Position numbers and translations under genes: made by a program. Positions 1-9,990 of a stretch of DNA of 64,000 bases are shown piece by piece. The notes beneath the pieces were generated by a model, which worked only from the letters and a program-made list of their open reading frames with translations, had not been told where the DNA came from and did not search any database. How positions within the stretch are numbered: the first letter of the stretch is position 1; every line of letters begins with the position of its first letter. Source of the stretch: Burkholderia territorii (GTDB taxonomy: Bacteria > Pseudomonadota > Gammaproteobacteria > Burkholderiales > Burkholderiaceae); assembly GCF_902833055.1 (NCBI RefSeq), contig NZ_CADFEJ010000004.1, positions 124,001 to 188,000 of the forward strand, given 5' to 3'.

Positions 1-1
1 C

Positions 2-883
2 ATGACAAGCGCAGTCTCTCCGCTGTTCGAAGCCGTGCGCGCCCAATACGGCGCGGCATTCGACGAAGCGATCGCGCGCAACGTCGCCGATGCGATCGCC
101 GAAGACGTCGGCACCGGCGATCAGACCGGGCGGCTCGTGCCGGCCGGCGAGCGGCGCCGTGCGCGCATCATCGTGCGAGAGGAAGCGGTGTTGTGCGGCG
201 TGCCGTGGTTCGAGGCCGTCGTCGCGCGCATCGATCCGTCGATCGTCGTGCAGTGGCGGTATCGCGAAGGCGACCGGATGACACCGGATTCGACGGTCTG
301 CGAGCTCGAAGGGCCGGCGCGTGCACTGCTGACGGCCGAGCGCAACGGGCTGAATTTCCTGCAACTGCTGTCGGGTGTCGCGAGCGCGACGCGTCGTTAC
401 GTCGATCGCGTCGAAGGCACGCGCGCGAAGATCCTCGATACGCGCAAGACACTGCCGGGCTTGCGGCTCGCGCAGAAGTACGCGGTGCGGGTCGGCGGCG
501 GCGAGAACCAGCGTCTCGCGCTGTACGACGGCATCCTGATCAAGGAAAACCATATCGCGGCGGCCGGCGGTGTCGGCGAAGCGCTCGATGCGGCGTTCGC
601 GCTCGGTGCCGGCGTGCCGGTGCAGATCGAAGTCGAGACGCTCGCGCAGCTCGACACGGCGCTCGCGCACGGCGCGCAGTCGGTGCTGCTCGACAACTTC
701 ACGCTCGACATGATGCGCGAAGCGGTGCGCGTCGCTTCCGGCAAGGCCGTGCTGGAAGTGTCGGGCGGCGTCAATTTCGATACGGTACGCACGTTCGCGG
801 AGACGGGCGTGGACCGCATTTCGATCGGCGCGCTGACGAAGGACGTGCGCGCGACCGACTATTCGATGCGGATCATCGACTGA
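2..883 (+). CDS. nadC: Nicotinate-nucleotide pyrophosphorylase (quinolinate phosphoribosyltransferase)
   Basis: This cytoplasmic enzyme converts quinolinate and PRPP to nicotinate mononucleotide, CO2 and PPi, the third step of de novo NAD synthesis. The 293-residue protein has the usual family length. Near residues 143-155 it carries the phosphoribosyl-binding segment ILDTRKTLPGLR, followed by the GGGENQR and IKENH motifs that build the active site. A C-terminal SGGV/IGALT stretch matches the phosphate-binding end of the barrel. The ATG lies at the second base of the window, so its promoter and ribosome binding site are not visible. It converges on nadB, and the two share a strong hairpin terminator. 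Family assignment is secure. Confidence 0.97.
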   Translation: MTSAVSPLFEAVRAQYGAAFDEAIARNVADAIAEDVGTGDQTGRLVPAGERRRARIIVREEAVLCGVPWFEAVVARIDPSIVVQWRYREGDRMTPDSTVCELEGPARALLTAERNGLNFLQLLSGVASATRRYVDRVEGTRAKILDTRKTLPGLRLAQKYAVRVGGGENQRLALYDGILIKENHIAAAGGVGEALDAAFALGAGVPVQIEVETLAQLDTALAHGAQSVLLDNFTLDMMREAVRVASGKAVLEVSGGVNFDTVRTFAETGVDRISIGALTKDVRATDYSMRIID

Positions 884-906
884 CCGGGCGATAGGCCGTT
901 TGACGA

Positions 907-942
907 GAAAAGCCGCTGGCGCGCAAACGCCAGCGGCTTTTT
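907..942. terminator. Bidirectional intrinsic terminator between nadC and nadB
   Basis: An 11-bp perfect stem (911-921 with 928-938) encloses a six-base loop. It is flanked by an A-run on the left and a T-run on the right, so it can stop transcription from both converging genes. Confidence 0.85.
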
Positions 943-973
943 CGTGGGCCGCAACCCCGGAAGGGCGCGCCGC

Positions 974-2560
974 TCAGCGGCGCGAGCGCGGTGTGAGCAC
1001 GCTCGGCAGCGCCTTCGGCAGCGTGTGCGGCCAGTCGCGGCTGTAGTGCAGCCCGCGGCTTTCGCGGCGCGAGTACGCGCTCTTCACGATTAGCGTCGCG
1101 ACGTCGACGAGATTGCGCAGTTCGAGCAGGTCGCGCGTCACGCGGAAGTTCGCGTAGTACTCGTGGATCTCGTCGCGCAGCAGCGACAACCGGTGCTTCG
1201 CGCGCTCAAGGCGCTTGTCGGTACGCACGATGCCGACGTAGTTCCACATCAGCCGGCGCAGTTCGTCCCAGTTGTGCGCGACGACGACTTCCTCGTCCGC
1301 ATCCGACACACGGCTTTCGTCCCATGCGGGTAGCGTGCCCGGCGTTTCTGCGTCGAAGCCGGCCGCCTCGATTGCCTCGGCCGCCGCACGGCCGATCACG
1401 AGGCATTCGAGCAGCGAGTTGCTCGCGAGCCGGTTCGCGCCGTGCAGCCCCGTGTACGACGTTTCGCCGACCGCATACAGTCCCGCGAGGTCGGTGCGCC
1501 CCGCGAGGTCGGTGACGACGCCGCCGCACGTGTAGTGCGCGGCCGGCACGACCGGGATCGGCTGCTTCGCGATGTCGATGCCGAATTCGAGGCAGCGCGC
1601 GTGGATCGTCGGGAAGTGCTCGCGCAGGAATGCTTCCGGCTGGTGGCTGATGTCGAGATATACGCAATCGATCCCGTGCTTCTTGATTTCGAAGTCGATC
1701 GCGCGCGCGACGATGTCGCGGGGCGCGAGTTCCGCGCGCGGGTCGTGCGCGGGCATGAAGCGCGTGCCGTCCGGTAGCTTTAGCAGGCCGCCTTCGCCGC
1801 GCACGGCTTCCGAAATCAGGAACGATTTCGCGTACGGATGGAACAGGCAGGTCGGATGGAACTGGATGAATTCCATGTTCGACACGCGGCACCCCGCGCG
1901 CCACGCCATCGCGATGCCGTCACCGGTCGCGGTGTCGGGGTTGGTCGTGTAGAGGTAGACCTTGCCGGCGCCGCCGGTCGCGAGCACCGTGTGCGGCGCC
2001 TCGATCGTGATCGTTCGATCGTTGTCGACGTCGAGCGCATACAGGCCGTGGCAGCGGCGGCCGGGCAGTCCGAGCCGGTCCGACGTGATCAGGTCGATCG
2101 CATGATGGTTTTCGAAGAACGTGATGTTCGGATGCTGGCGCGCGCGATCGGACAGCGTCGCGAGCACCGCATGGCCGGTCGCGTCGGCCGCGTGGATGAT
2201 GCGGCGGTGACTGTGGCCGCCTTCGCGCGTCAGATGGAAACCGAGCTCGGCCGCGTCGTCCTTCGTGAACGGCACGCCCTGCGAGATCAGCCATTCGATC
2301 GCTTCGCGCCCATGCTCGACGATGTAGCGCGTCGCGCCTTCGTCGCACAGCCCGCCGCCGGCGACCAGCGTGTCACCGACGTGGTTCTCGATGCTGTCCG
2401 CCGAATCGAGGACGGCCGCGATGCCGCCTTGCGCGTAATCGCTTGCCCCCTCCATCATCGAACGTTTCGCGATCAGCGCGACACGTCGCGTGCTGGCCAG
2501 GTTCAGTGCGACCGACAGCCCTGCCAGGCCGCTGCCGACGATCGCCACGTCGAATTTCAT
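974..2560 (-). CDS. nadB: L-aspartate oxidase
   Basis: This flavoenzyme oxidises L-aspartate to iminoaspartate, the first step of bacterial NAD synthesis and the source of the quinolinate used by the neighbouring NadC. At 528 residues it has normal length. The FAD dinucleotide fold GSGLAGLS is at residues 9-16. YAQGGIAA and [14 protein letters not shown] follow, then QFHPT and the active-site segment [12 protein letters not shown], all typical of the succinate dehydrogenase/aspartate oxidase flavoprotein family. The C-terminal helical domain (about residues 430-510) is present. The nearby nadC suggests a NAD synthesis locus, although the two genes converge rather than forming one operon here. 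Confidence 0.96.
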   Translation of the reverse strand: MKFDVAIVGSGLAGLSVALNLASTRRVALIAKRSMMEGASDYAQGGIAAVLDSADSIENHVGDTLVAGGGLCDEGATRYIVEHGREAIEWLISQGVPFTKDDAAELGFHLTREGGHSHRRIIHAADATGHAVLATLSDRARQHPNITFFENHHAIDLITSDRLGLPGRRCHGLYALDVDNDRTITIEAPHTVLATGGAGKVYLYTTNPDTATGDGIAMAWRAGCRVSNMEFIQFHPTCLFHPYAKSFLISEAVRGEGGLLKLPDGTRFMPAHDPRAELAPRDIVARAIDFEIKKHGIDCVYLDISHQPEAFLREHFPTIHARCLEFGIDIAKQPIPVVPAAHYTCGGVVTDLAGRTDLAGLYAVGETSYTGLHGANRLASNSLLECLVIGRAAAEAIEAAGFDAETPGTLPAWDESRVSDADEEVVVAHNWDELRRLMWNYVGIVRTDKRLERAKHRLSLLRDEIHEYYANFRVTRDLLELRNLVDVATLIVKSAYSRRESRGLHYSRDWPHTLPKALPSVLTPRSRR

Positions 2561-2662
2561 GCTGCATCTCCATCGTTACGCTTTGGTTCTTGTGCGTTCC
2601 GTCGGCCGTGGCCGCGGAAAGGGGAGAGCATACCGCGTCGGGCCCGTGCGTGCGCGCAAAAC

Positions 2663-2690
2663 AAAAAGCCCCGCATGTGCGGGGCTTTTC
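2663..2690 (-). terminator. Intrinsic terminator of rpmB-rpmG
   Basis: On the minus strand an 11-bp stem (2664-2674 with 2679-2689) with a four-base loop is followed by a U-rich tail. It lies about 30 bases downstream of the rpmG stop codon. Confidence 0.8.
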
Positions 2691-2720
2691 GGTCGCCGTC
2701 AGGCTTGCAGAAACCGGAGA

Positions 2721-2888
2721 TTACTTGATCTTGGTTTCTTTGTATTCCACATGCTTGCGGACGACGGGATCGAACTTCTTGATCGCCATCTTTTCCGGCA
2801 TGTTGCGCTTGTTCTTCGTGGTCGTGTAGAAGTGACCCGTACCAGCGGTCGACTCGAGCTTGATCTTGTCGCGTGCGCCTTTTGCCAT
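2721..2888 (-). CDS. rpmG: 50S ribosomal protein L33
   Basis: This small basic protein of the large ribosomal subunit has 55 codons, the standard length. Read on the minus strand the protein begins [14 protein letters not shown] and ends [19 protein letters not shown] followed by a few residues, which is the typical L33 pattern (short basic N-terminus, TTKNKRN core). It has no paired cysteines, so it is of the zinc-independent type. It starts 17 bases after the rpmB stop and is evidently co-transcribed with it. Confidence 0.95.
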   Translation of the reverse strand: MAKGARDKIKLESTAGTGHFYTTTKNKRNMPEKMAIKKFDPVVRKHVEYKETKIK

Positions 2889-2905
2889 GATTGTGCTCCT
2901 TGGGC

Positions 2906-3139
2906 TTAGGCTTCGCCGCGTGCGCGCAGGTCAGCGAGCACGGAATCGATGCCGTTCTTGTCGATCAGGCGCAGGCCGGCGTTCGAGACGCGCAGGCGCA
3001 CCCAGCGGTTTTCGCTCTCCACCCAGAACCGGCGGTTTTGCAGGTTCGGCAGGAAGCGGCGCTTCGTCTTGTTGTTTGCGTGGGAAACGTTGTTGCCGCT
3101 CATCGGCGCTTTCCCAGTTACTTGGCATACGCGTGCCAT
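2906..3139 (-). CDS. rpmB: 50S ribosomal protein L28
   Basis: This 77-residue protein is part of the large ribosomal subunit. It starts [24 protein letters not shown], shows the conserved [14 protein letters not shown] centre, and ends in an acidic-basic tail. It is the first gene of a two-gene operon with rpmG. A well-formed promoter lies about 150 bases upstream, before the radC stop codon. Only one CxxC-like cysteine remains near the N-terminus, as in non-zinc L28 proteins. Confidence 0.96.
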
Positions 3140-3292
3140 GAGAGCACTCCTAATACGCTAAATTCGGGGTTCGATCGCCGATGAAGGTTCCATCGTACCG
3201 CCACGTGATCCATGGCCGCACTCAGAACGCCAAAGCCTGTACAGACAAGGCCCTTCGATGGCTAGAACTGGTTGGAAAAAAGACAGACGACG

Positions 3293-3322
3293 ATTCTAGC
3301 AGAAAAAGTTCAGAAAAATCAA
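3293..3322 (-). promoter_or_regulatory. Probable sigma-70 promoter for rpmB-rpmG
   Basis: On the minus strand TTGATT (3317-3322) is followed after 18 bases by TAGAAT (3293-3298). A TG one base before the -10 gives an extended -10 element. The stretch is AT-rich compared with its surroundings and lies in the radC-rpmB gap. Confidence 0.55.
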
Positions 3323-3377
3323 ACCCAATTTCGCCTCGTCGTTGCGGCGCACCCGGGGCGGGTCGCCGGGCCACAGT

Positions 3378-4172
3378 CTACAGCCAACCGGCGCGTGCGA
3401 ACGAAAATGTATCGTCGCTGCCGACGACGACGTGATCGAGCAGCTTCGCGTCGACGAGCGTAAGCGCTTCGTGCAGCATGCGTGTCAGGCGGCGATCCTC
3501 CGCGCTCGGCTGCACCGCGCCGGACGGATGATTGTGCGCGATGATCAGCGCCGCGGCATTGAGCATGAGCGCGCGCCGCACGATTTCGCGCGGGTAGACG
3601 ACCATCCGCGTCAGCGAGCCGCGCGCGCTCTCTTCCACGTCGATCAGGCCGTGACGGGCATCCAGGTACAGCGTGACGAAAACCTCGTGCGCCCGTGTGC
3701 CGATCCTGAGCCGCAGATAATCCTCGACCGCGCCTGGCGAGCCGATCTGCATTCGCTTGCGGGCTTTCTCGGCCAGCGCGCGCCGCACGATCTCGGTCAC
3801 CGCGATCAGCACCGCCGAGCGGGCGGGGCCGATGCCCGGATGCATGGCGAACGCGTCGGGCTGCGCGTCGAGCATGTCGCGCAGCGAATCGCCGAAACGT
3901 GCGAGCAGCGCGCGGGCGCTGGCGAACACGTCGTGGCCGCCGCCGCCCGTGCCGAGCAGCAACGCGACGAGTTCCGCGTCGGTGAGCGCGGCCGGGCCGC
4001 GCTCCAGCAACCGCTCGCGCGGCAGATGGGATTTCCAGTTTCGCGGGCGGCGCTTGCGCGACGGCCCGGCTGCGTCTATGCGGCGGGCCGCGGCAACCGT
4101 TGCATCGGCCGTGTCGCGACATTCGGTCGCCGCGGCGGCGGGACAGGGGGACAGCATGATCCAGAACTCCAT
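3378..4172 (-). CDS. radC: RadC family protein (JAB/MPN domain)
   Basis: This 264-residue protein has an N-terminal helix-hairpin-helix-like region (about residues 45-115, including [15 protein letters not shown] and [11 protein letters not shown]) and a C-terminal JAB-type metal-binding domain. The metal motif is intact: IIAHNHPSG followed by SAEDRRLT gives the HxHPx6SxxD pattern. The family was named for a DNA repair phenotype whose molecular basis is doubtful, so the biochemical role is unknown. It sits upstream of rpmB on the same strand and divergent from fkpB. An unusual Ala/Arg-rich extension of about 45 residues precedes the conserved part, so the true start could be slightly internal. 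Confidence 0.9.
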   Translation of the reverse strand: MEFWIMLSPCPAAAATECRDTADATVAAARRIDAAGPSRKRRPRNWKSHLPRERLLERGPAALTDAELVALLLGTGGGGHDVFASARALLARFGDSLRDMLDAQPDAFAMHPGIGPARSAVLIAVTEIVRRALAEKARKRMQIGSPGAVEDYLRLRIGTRAHEVFVTLYLDARHGLIDVEESARGSLTRMVVYPREIVRRALMLNAAALIIAHNHPSGAVQPSAEDRRLTRMLHEALTLVDAKLLDHVVVGSDDTFSFARAGWL

Positions 4173-4293
4173 TGGCGGCGGGCATGAGCGCGATGTCGTC
4201 GCACTTTCAGCCTTGCGCGCTCAGGTGACTTACAATATTGGCTTTGCGCCGGGCCTTTCGGCCAGTTCGGGCGCCGACGAACACGAGTCATTC

Positions 4294-4749
4294 ATGAGCA
4301 TCATCGATCTATCCGAAGTGAAGCCCGGTTCCCATGTGACGCTGCATTACCGGCTTGCACTGGCCGACGGCGCCGACATCGTCAACACCTTCTCCGACAA
4401 GCCCGCCACGCTGCTGCTCGGCGCCGGCCAACTGGCGCCCTCGCTGGAACAGATTCTGATCGGGCTCAAGGTGGGTGACCATTCGACTTATCAGCTAACG
4501 CCCGAGCAAGGGTTCGGTCCCCGCAATCCCGACATGCTCCAGCGCGTGACGTTGTCGACGCTGCGCGAGAACGGGATGCTCGGCGAGGATTTCACGCCGG
4601 GCGACCTGATCGAATTCAACGCGCCGGACGGCGGCCGCTATGCAGGGGTGCTGAAGGAAGTCAGCGAAACCTCGGCGCTGTTCGACTTCAATCATCCGCT
4701 CGCGGGCCAAGCGCTCACGTTCGAAGTGAAAATCATCGGAATCCTGTAA
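4294..4749 (+). CDS. fkpB: FKBP-type peptidyl-prolyl cis-trans isomerase (SlpA-like)
   Basis: This 151-residue FK506-binding-fold isomerase catalyses proline isomerisation during folding, probably in the cytoplasm because no signal peptide is visible. It shows the SlyD/SlpA organisation: [15 protein letters not shown] at the start of the FKBP domain, a [21 protein letters not shown] segment, then an inserted flap domain with FGPRNPD, and a C-terminal [14 protein letters not shown] strand. The open frame extends far upstream over radC, but the ATG at 4294 gives the right domain start. Its stop lies two bases before the ispH ATG, the conserved fkpB-ispH pair. Confidence 0.92.
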   Translation: MSIIDLSEVKPGSHVTLHYRLALADGADIVNTFSDKPATLLLGAGQLAPSLEQILIGLKVGDHSTYQLTPEQGFGPRNPDMLQRVTLSTLRENGMLGEDFTPGDLIEFNAPDGGRYAGVLKEVSETSALFDFNHPLAGQALTFEVKIIGIL

Positions 4750-4751
4750 TC

Positions 4752-5732
4752 ATGAGCACCACCGATACGCTGTCCGGGCAGACCGTCGCCGCCGATGCCG
4801 AAATCCTGCTGGCCCAGCCGCGTGGCTTCTGCGCGGGCGTCGATCGCGCGATCGAGATCGTCGAGCGCGCAATCGCGATGCACGGGGCGCCGATCTACGT
4901 GCGCCACGAGATCGTCCACAACAAGTACGTGGTCGAGGACCTGAAGAAGAAAGGCGCGATCTTCGTCGAGGAACTCGAGGAAGTACCGGCCGGCAACACC
5001 GTGATCTTCAGTGCGCACGGCGTGTCGAAGGCCGTGCGCGACGAGGCCGACGTGCGCGGGTTGCGCATTTACGACGCAACCTGCCCGCTCGTCACGAAGG
5101 TACACGTCGAAGTGGCGAAGATGCGCCAGGACGGCGTCGACATCGTGATGATCGGCCACAAGGGCCACCCGGAAGTCGAAGGCACGATGGGGCAGGTCGA
5201 GCGCGGCATGCATCTCGTCGAAAGCGTCGAGGACGTGCAGAAGCTCGAGCTCGCCGATCCCGAGCGCATCGCGCTCGTCACGCAGACGACGCTGTCCGTC
5301 GACGACGCCGCCGAGATCATCGGCGCGCTGAAGGCGAAGTATCCGAAGATTCGCGAACCGAAGAAGCAGGACATCTGCTACGCGACGCAAAACCGCCAGG
5401 ACGCGGTGAAGTTCATGGCGCCGCAGTGCGACGTCGTGATCGTCGTCGGCAGCCCGAACAGCTCGAATTCGAGCCGTCTGCGCGAAGTGGCGGAGAAGCG
5501 CGGCGTGGCCGCATACATGGTCGATGCACCCGAGCAGATCGATCCGGCATGGGTCGCCGGCAAGCGCCGCATCGGCGTGACGGCCGGCGCATCGGCGCCG
5601 GAAGTGCTCGCCCAGGCCGTGATCGCGCGGCTGCGTGAGCTCGGCGTGCGCAACGTCCGCGCACTCGACGGCATCGAGGAAAACGTGTCGTTTCCGCTGC
5701 CGCGCGGGCTGAACCTGCCGCCTGCCGCCTGA
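4752..5732 (+). CDS. ispH: 4-hydroxy-3-methylbut-2-enyl diphosphate reductase
   Basis: This iron-sulfur enzyme performs the last step of the MEP isoprenoid pathway, reducing HMBPP to IPP and DMAPP. The 326-residue sequence has the three cluster cysteines in their usual contexts: [10 protein letters not shown] (Cys27), [11 protein letters not shown], and a third in the [13 protein letters not shown] segment and downstream region. It also has [14 protein letters not shown] and the [10 protein letters not shown] substrate loop. The gene follows fkpB almost without a gap, so the two are probably translationally coupled. A strong terminator follows. Confidence 0.96.
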   Translation: MSTTDTLSGQTVAADAEILLAQPRGFCAGVDRAIEIVERAIAMHGAPIYVRHEIVHNKYVVEDLKKKGAIFVEELEEVPAGNTVIFSAHGVSKAVRDEADVRGLRIYDATCPLVTKVHVEVAKMRQDGVDIVMIGHKGHPEVEGTMGQVERGMHLVESVEDVQKLELADPERIALVTQTTLSVDDAAEIIGALKAKYPKIREPKKQDICYATQNRQDAVKFMAPQCDVVIVVGSPNSSNSSRLREVAEKRGVAAYMVDAPEQIDPAWVAGKRRIGVTAGASAPEVLAQAVIARLRELGVRNVRALDGIEENVSFPLPRGLNLPPAA

Positions 5733-5758
5733 TTGCCGCATCGCACCCGAGGTACTCC

Positions 5759-5787
5759 AAAGCGCGCCGCTTGGCGCGCTTTTTTTT
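5759..5787 (+). terminator. Intrinsic terminator of fkpB-ispH
   Basis: A 9-bp GC-rich stem (5760-5768 with 5773-5781) and a tetraloop are followed by an unbroken run of T, 27 bases after the ispH stop. Confidence 0.88.
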
Positions 5788-5806
5788 GCGCTGCGAAAAT
5801 GACATC

Positions 5807-5879
5807 GCAACCATTGTTCACATCAATGGTGCAACCGGGTTGCTATCGATGCGCGCAGCCGTTTCTCAAAATTGGTTGC
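5807..5879. promoter_or_regulatory. Cluster of GCAACC/GGTTGC motifs, possible operator
   Basis: Four copies of GCAACC or its complement lie at 5807, 5831, 5838 and 5874. Two of them form a 6-1-6 palindrome (5831-5843). An overlapping inverted repeat pairs ACCATTG (5810-5816) with CAATGGT (5824-5830). The cluster precedes the lipoprotein gene at 6003. Regulation by an unidentified factor is inference. Confidence 0.3.
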
Positions 5880-6002
5880 AATGCAGGAAAACCCCATCGA
5901 ATCAGGATTATTGGCGTCCTATAAATGGAGTTACAATGCGCCCGTTTTCAGGCCGGAATGGCTTTGAAATCGGGTTTTGGCAAGGCGCGGGAGACCTACT
6001 CG

Positions 6003-6839
6003 ATGCATGTGAAGTTGGCTTACGCCATGTCCGTCACCGCACCGGTTGCAATGCTTGCCGGCTGCAGCAAAAAGAGCGACGACGAGGCGGGCAGGGACGC
6101 TGCGGCACGCGCGGTACCGGCAGTCAGCAACATGCGTGCTGCCGGAACCGGTCGTGCGGCGCCGTCGGTGTGCCGCATTGCGCAATGGGACTGTGACAAG
6201 GACAACGGGGCACGTTTGACGATCGAGGAATTCAACGCGCAGGGCTCGAAGATCGGCATGCATTCCGCACGGCGCGCAGCACATGCCGGCGGCGCTGCCA
6301 TCGACCGGGCGACGGGCACGCCGATTGCCCGGCAGCGAGCCGCGCAACGTGATGCGGCAATGACGGGGCGCGCCGAGCGACGGACGCCCGGATTTCGGGG
6401 CAACGCGGGCGACGTGCAGATGTCGGCGACCCTTCATTTCGATTCGACGAAACAGCGTATCGCCGCGACCCATCGCGTCGCGGCAGGCGGCCTGCTTCGT
6501 TTCGATGATTCCGATGCAGTCCTGACGAAAGTCGGGCGCAGCCTGCGCGATGCCGGTTCGGGCGCCGCGCGGGTGGCGACGCACGGCCCGCTTGCCGCGC
6601 AGGCGACGGCGTCCGGCATCGGAGCACAAATCCTTGGCGACAACGGCATGTGCGCCGCCAAGGTGGTCGAGCCCGCGGGCGACGCGGCGCGGAACCTGAT
6701 CTGCCCGGAGGCGGGGTTCGCCCCGGCCCGGACGGAAAAAGGCATGGCGTTCGGGAAACCGGACACCGGCCGTTGCGGCACGCTGCCCTACGACTTCAAG
6801 GAGGCCAAGTACACCGTCCTCGATGTCGTGACGATTTAG
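6003..6839 (+). CDS. Hypothetical lipoprotein
   Basis: The protein is 278 residues from the ATG at 6003. I prefer this start over the longer frame from 5925 because it yields a proper lipoprotein signal: a short basic start MHVK, a hydrophobic stretch, and the lipobox LAGC with the modified cysteine near residue 19, followed by charged residues. After processing it would be membrane-anchored in the periplasm or outer membrane. The middle is rich in Ala and Arg. The C-terminal third contains four cysteines (MCAAKVV, LICPEAG, GRCGTLP), plausibly two disulfides. I do not recognise a domain. It stands alone between the ispH terminator and the liv operon. Confidence 0.7.
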   Translation: MHVKLAYAMSVTAPVAMLAGCSKKSDDEAGRDAAARAVPAVSNMRAAGTGRAAPSVCRIAQWDCDKDNGARLTIEEFNAQGSKIGMHSARRAAHAGGAAIDRATGTPIARQRAAQRDAAMTGRAERRTPGFRGNAGDVQMSATLHFDSTKQRIAATHRVAAGGLLRFDDSDAVLTKVGRSLRDAGSGAARVATHGPLAAQATASGIGAQILGDNGMCAAKVVEPAGDAARNLICPEAGFAPARTEKGMAFGKPDTGRCGTLPYDFKEAKYTVLDVVTI

Positions 6840-7050
6840 CGACGGGACTCACGATGGCACCGGAACAGTGCGGTGCCGTTTCTGTATCCGCTCCGGCGGC
6901 AGGTCCGGCCGTACAGGCCGGGCGGCGCGCGCCGGGACGATCCACCCTTACCGGTATCGACTAGTACCCGCAGTGTCGCCGAGAAGGCGCGATTCCTCGC
7001 TTACCCGCGGGGCGCAACGTCCTCCGGCAGCATGGGCCAAGGAGCTTTAA

Positions 7051-8001
7051 ATGGATATTTTCATCCAGCAGATCCTCAACGGGCTGGTGCTCGGCAGTGT
7101 GTACGCCATCATCGCGTTGGGTTACACGATGGTGTACGGCATTCTCGGCATCATCAACTTCGCGCACGGCGACGTGCTGATGATCGGCGCGATGGTCGCC
7201 CTGTCGGCGATCACCGTGCTGCAGAACCATTTCCCCGAACTCGGCAACGTCGCGACGCTGACGATCGGTCTTGGCATCGCGGCGGTCGTCTGCGCGTGCG
7301 TGGGCTACACGATCGAGCGGGTCGCGTACCGGCCGCTGCGCCGCGCGCCGCGTCTCGCCCCGCTGATCACCGCGATCGGCGTGTCGATCCTGCTGCAGAC
7401 GGCCGCGATGATCATCTGGTCGCGCAACCCGCTGCCGTTCCCGCAACTGCTGCCGACCGATCCGATCAACGTGATCAAGGCGACCGACACGACGCCCGGC
7501 GCCGTGATCTCGGTGACTGAAATCGTGATCATCGCGGTGGCGTTCATCGTGATGGCCGGCCTCCTGCTGCTCGTGCACAAGACCAAGCTCGGCCGTGCAA
7601 TGCGTGCGATCGCCGAAAGCCCGAACACCGCGAGCCTGATGGGCGTGAACCCGAACTTCGTGATTTCGGCGACGTTCATGATCGGCTCCGCGCTCGCCGC
7701 GCTGGCCGGCGTGATGATCGCGTCCGAATACGGCAACGTGCACTTCTACATGGGCTTCATCCCCGGCATGAAGGCGTTCACGGCGGCGGTGCTCGGCGGG
7801 ATCGGCAACCTCGGCGGCGCGATGGTCGGCGGCGTGGTGCTCGGCCTGATCGAGCAGCTCGGCGCGGGCTACATCGGCAACCTCACGGGCGGCGTATTCG
7901 GCAGTAACTACCAGGACGTGTTCGCATTCATCGTGCTGATCATCGTGCTGGTGTTCCGTCCGTCGGGCCTGCTGGGCGAACGTGTCGCGGACCGCGCGTA
8001 A
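7051..8001 (+). CDS. livH: Branched-chain amino acid ABC transporter permease LivH
   Basis: This 316-residue inner-membrane permease with about eight hydrophobic segments belongs to the LivH/UrtB family. The N-terminus LNGLVLGSVYAIIALGYTMVYG and the following GIINFAHGD are the hallmark of LivH. The cytoplasmic coupling region LGRAMRAIAESPNTASLMGVN, which contacts the ATPases, is also clear. It is the first gene of a livHMGF operon. No substrate-binding livK/livJ gene lies directly beside it, so the binding protein must come from elsewhere. A ribosome site (aaggag) is eight bases before the ATG. Confidence 0.94.
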   Translation: MDIFIQQILNGLVLGSVYAIIALGYTMVYGILGIINFAHGDVLMIGAMVALSAITVLQNHFPELGNVATLTIGLGIAAVVCACVGYTIERVAYRPLRRAPRLAPLITAIGVSILLQTAAMIIWSRNPLPFPQLLPTDPINVIKATDTTPGAVISVTEIVIIAVAFIVMAGLLLLVHKTKLGRAMRAIAESPNTASLMGVNPNFVISATFMIGSALAALAGVMIASEYGNVHFYMGFIPGMKAFTAAVLGGIGNLGGAMVGGVVLGLIEQLGAGYIGNLTGGVFGSNYQDVFAFIVLIIVLVFRPSGLLGERVADRA

Positions 8002-8020
8002 CGGAAGGGGAGCAAACAAC

Positions 8021-9190
8021 ATGACATCCATTCAACCGATCGAATCCTCGACGTCGCTCGTCGAAGAGCGCAACACGACCAAGACGGTCATCATCGGCAT
8101 CCTGACCGCGGCGTTCGTGATCGCGGCGCCGATCATCATCGGCTCGGCGGGCGGCAACTACTGGGTCCGCGTGCTCGACTTCGCGATGCTGTACGTGATG
8201 CTCGCGCTCGGCCTGAACGTGGTGGTCGGCTTCGCCGGCCTGCTCGACCTCGGCTACATCGCGTTTTACGCGGTGGGCGCGTACACGGCGGCACTGCTGA
8301 GCTCGCCGCACCTGACCTCGCAGTTCGAGTGGATCGCGGCGCTCGCGCCGAACGGCCTGCACATCCCGTTCCTGATCATCGTGCCGATCGCGATGGCGCT
8401 CGCGGCGACCTTCGGGATTCTGCTGGGCGCGCCGACGCTGCGCCTGCGCGGCGACTACCTGGCGATCGTGACGCTCGGCTTTGGTGAAATCGTCCGGATC
8501 TTCATGAACAACCTCGACCGTCCGGTGAACATCACCAACGGCCCGAAGGGGATCACGGGCATCGATCCGGTGCACGTCGGCGGCTTCAACCTGTCGCAGA
8601 CGCATTCGATCTTCGGCTTCCAGCTGCCGTCGGTGTACATGTACTACTACCTGTTCGTGCTCTGCGCGCTGCTGGTGATCTGGGTCTGTACGCGCCTGCA
8701 GCACTCGCGTATCGGCCGTGCATGGGCCGCGATCCGCGAAGACGAAATCGCCGCGAAGGCGATGGGCATCAACACCCGTAACGTGAAGCTGCTCGCGTTC
8801 GCGATGGGCGCGTCGTTCGGCGGCCTGTCGGGTGCGATGTTCGGTGCGTTCCAGGGCTTCGTGTCGCCCGAGTCGTTCACGTTCTGGGAATCGATCGTCG
8901 TGCTCGCGTGCGTGGTGCTCGGCGGCATGGGCCACATCCCCGGCGTGATCCTCGGCGCGGTGCTGCTCGCGATCTTCCCGGAATTCCTGCGCTCGACGAT
9001 GAGCCCGCTGCAGCACGCGCTGTTCGGCCATGACATCGTCGATACCGAAGTGATCCGTCAGGCGCTGTACGGCCTCGCGATGGTGATCATCATGCTGTAT
9101 CGCTCGGAAGGCCTGTGGCCGGCGCCGAAGCATGAGGACAAGATCGCGAAACTGGCGAAGCGCAACAGCAAGAAGCCGGTGCGCGCTTAA
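8021..9190 (+). CDS. livM: Branched-chain amino acid ABC transporter permease LivM
   Basis: This second inner-membrane permease of the high-affinity leucine/isoleucine/valine uptake system pairs with LivH. It has 389 residues from the ATG at 8021, which is preceded by ggaagggg. Family features are ALGLNVVVGFAGLLDLGYIAFYAVGAY, the LRGDYLAIVTLGFGEI segment, and the coupling loop RIGRAWAAIREDEIAAKAMGIN. The roughly 35-residue acidic/Ser-rich N-terminal extension is usual in betaproteobacteria. Nineteen bases separate it from livH and 24 from livG. Confidence 0.94.
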   Translation: MTSIQPIESSTSLVEERNTTKTVIIGILTAAFVIAAPIIIGSAGGNYWVRVLDFAMLYVMLALGLNVVVGFAGLLDLGYIAFYAVGAYTAALLSSPHLTSQFEWIAALAPNGLHIPFLIIVPIAMALAATFGILLGAPTLRLRGDYLAIVTLGFGEIVRIFMNNLDRPVNITNGPKGITGIDPVHVGGFNLSQTHSIFGFQLPSVYMYYYLFVLCALLVIWVCTRLQHSRIGRAWAAIREDEIAAKAMGINTRNVKLLAFAMGASFGGLSGAMFGAFQGFVSPESFTFWESIVVLACVVLGGMGHIPGVILGAVLLAIFPEFLRSTMSPLQHALFGHDIVDTEVIRQALYGLAMVIIMLYRSEGLWPAPKHEDKIAKLAKRNSKKPVRA

Positions 9191-9214
9191 CCAACGGACA
9201 AGGGGATATCACAC

Positions 9215-9990
9215 ATGAGCGACAAGCAAATCCGACTGTCCGTCAAAGGCGTGAACAAGCGCTTCGGCGGCTTGCAGGCACTGTCCGACGTCGGCCTCGA
9301 GATCAAGGAAGGCGAGATCTACGGCCTGATCGGCCCGAACGGCGCCGGCAAGACGACGTTCTTCAACGTGATCACGGGCCTTTACACGCCGGACTCCGGC
9401 GAGTTCAAGCTCGACGGCACGGAATACAAGCCGACCGCGGTGCACCAGGTTGCGAAGACGGGCATCGCGCGCACGTTCCAGAACATTCGCCTGTTCGGCG
9501 GGATGACCGCACTCGAAAACGTGATGGTGGGCCGCCACGTGCGCACCAAGCACGGGCTGCTGGGCGCGGTGTTCCAGACGCCGGCCGAACGCCAGGAAGA
9601 GCGCGAGATCAAGGAACGCGCGATCGAGCTGCTCGAATACGTCGGCGTGCTGCAGTACGCGGACTACACGTCGCGCAACCTGTCGTACGGTCACCAGCGC
9701 CGGCTGGAAATCGCCCGGGCGCTTGCGACCGACCCGAAGCTGCTCGCGCTCGACGAGCCGGCGGCCGGGATGAACGCGACCGAGAAGGTCGAACTCACGC
9801 GCCTGCTCGACAAGATCCGCTCGGACGGCCGCACGATCCTGCTGATCGAGCACGACGTGAAGCTCGTGATGGGATTGTGCAACCGGATGACGGTGCTCGA
9901 TTACGGCAAGGTGATCGCCGAGGGTCTGCCGCAGGACGTGCAGAAGAATCCGAAGGTGATTGAGGCATATCTCGGCGCAGGGGTGCACTG

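Noticed and set aside
5925..6002. Longer start for the lipoprotein gene
   Set aside because: The upstream codons would place non-hydrophobic residues before the signal peptide and disrupt the lipoprotein signal.
7940..9133. Long minus-strand ORF opposite livM
   Set aside because: Arg/His/Asp-rich translation typical of the antisense of GC-rich genes. livM on the other strand has clear family motifs.
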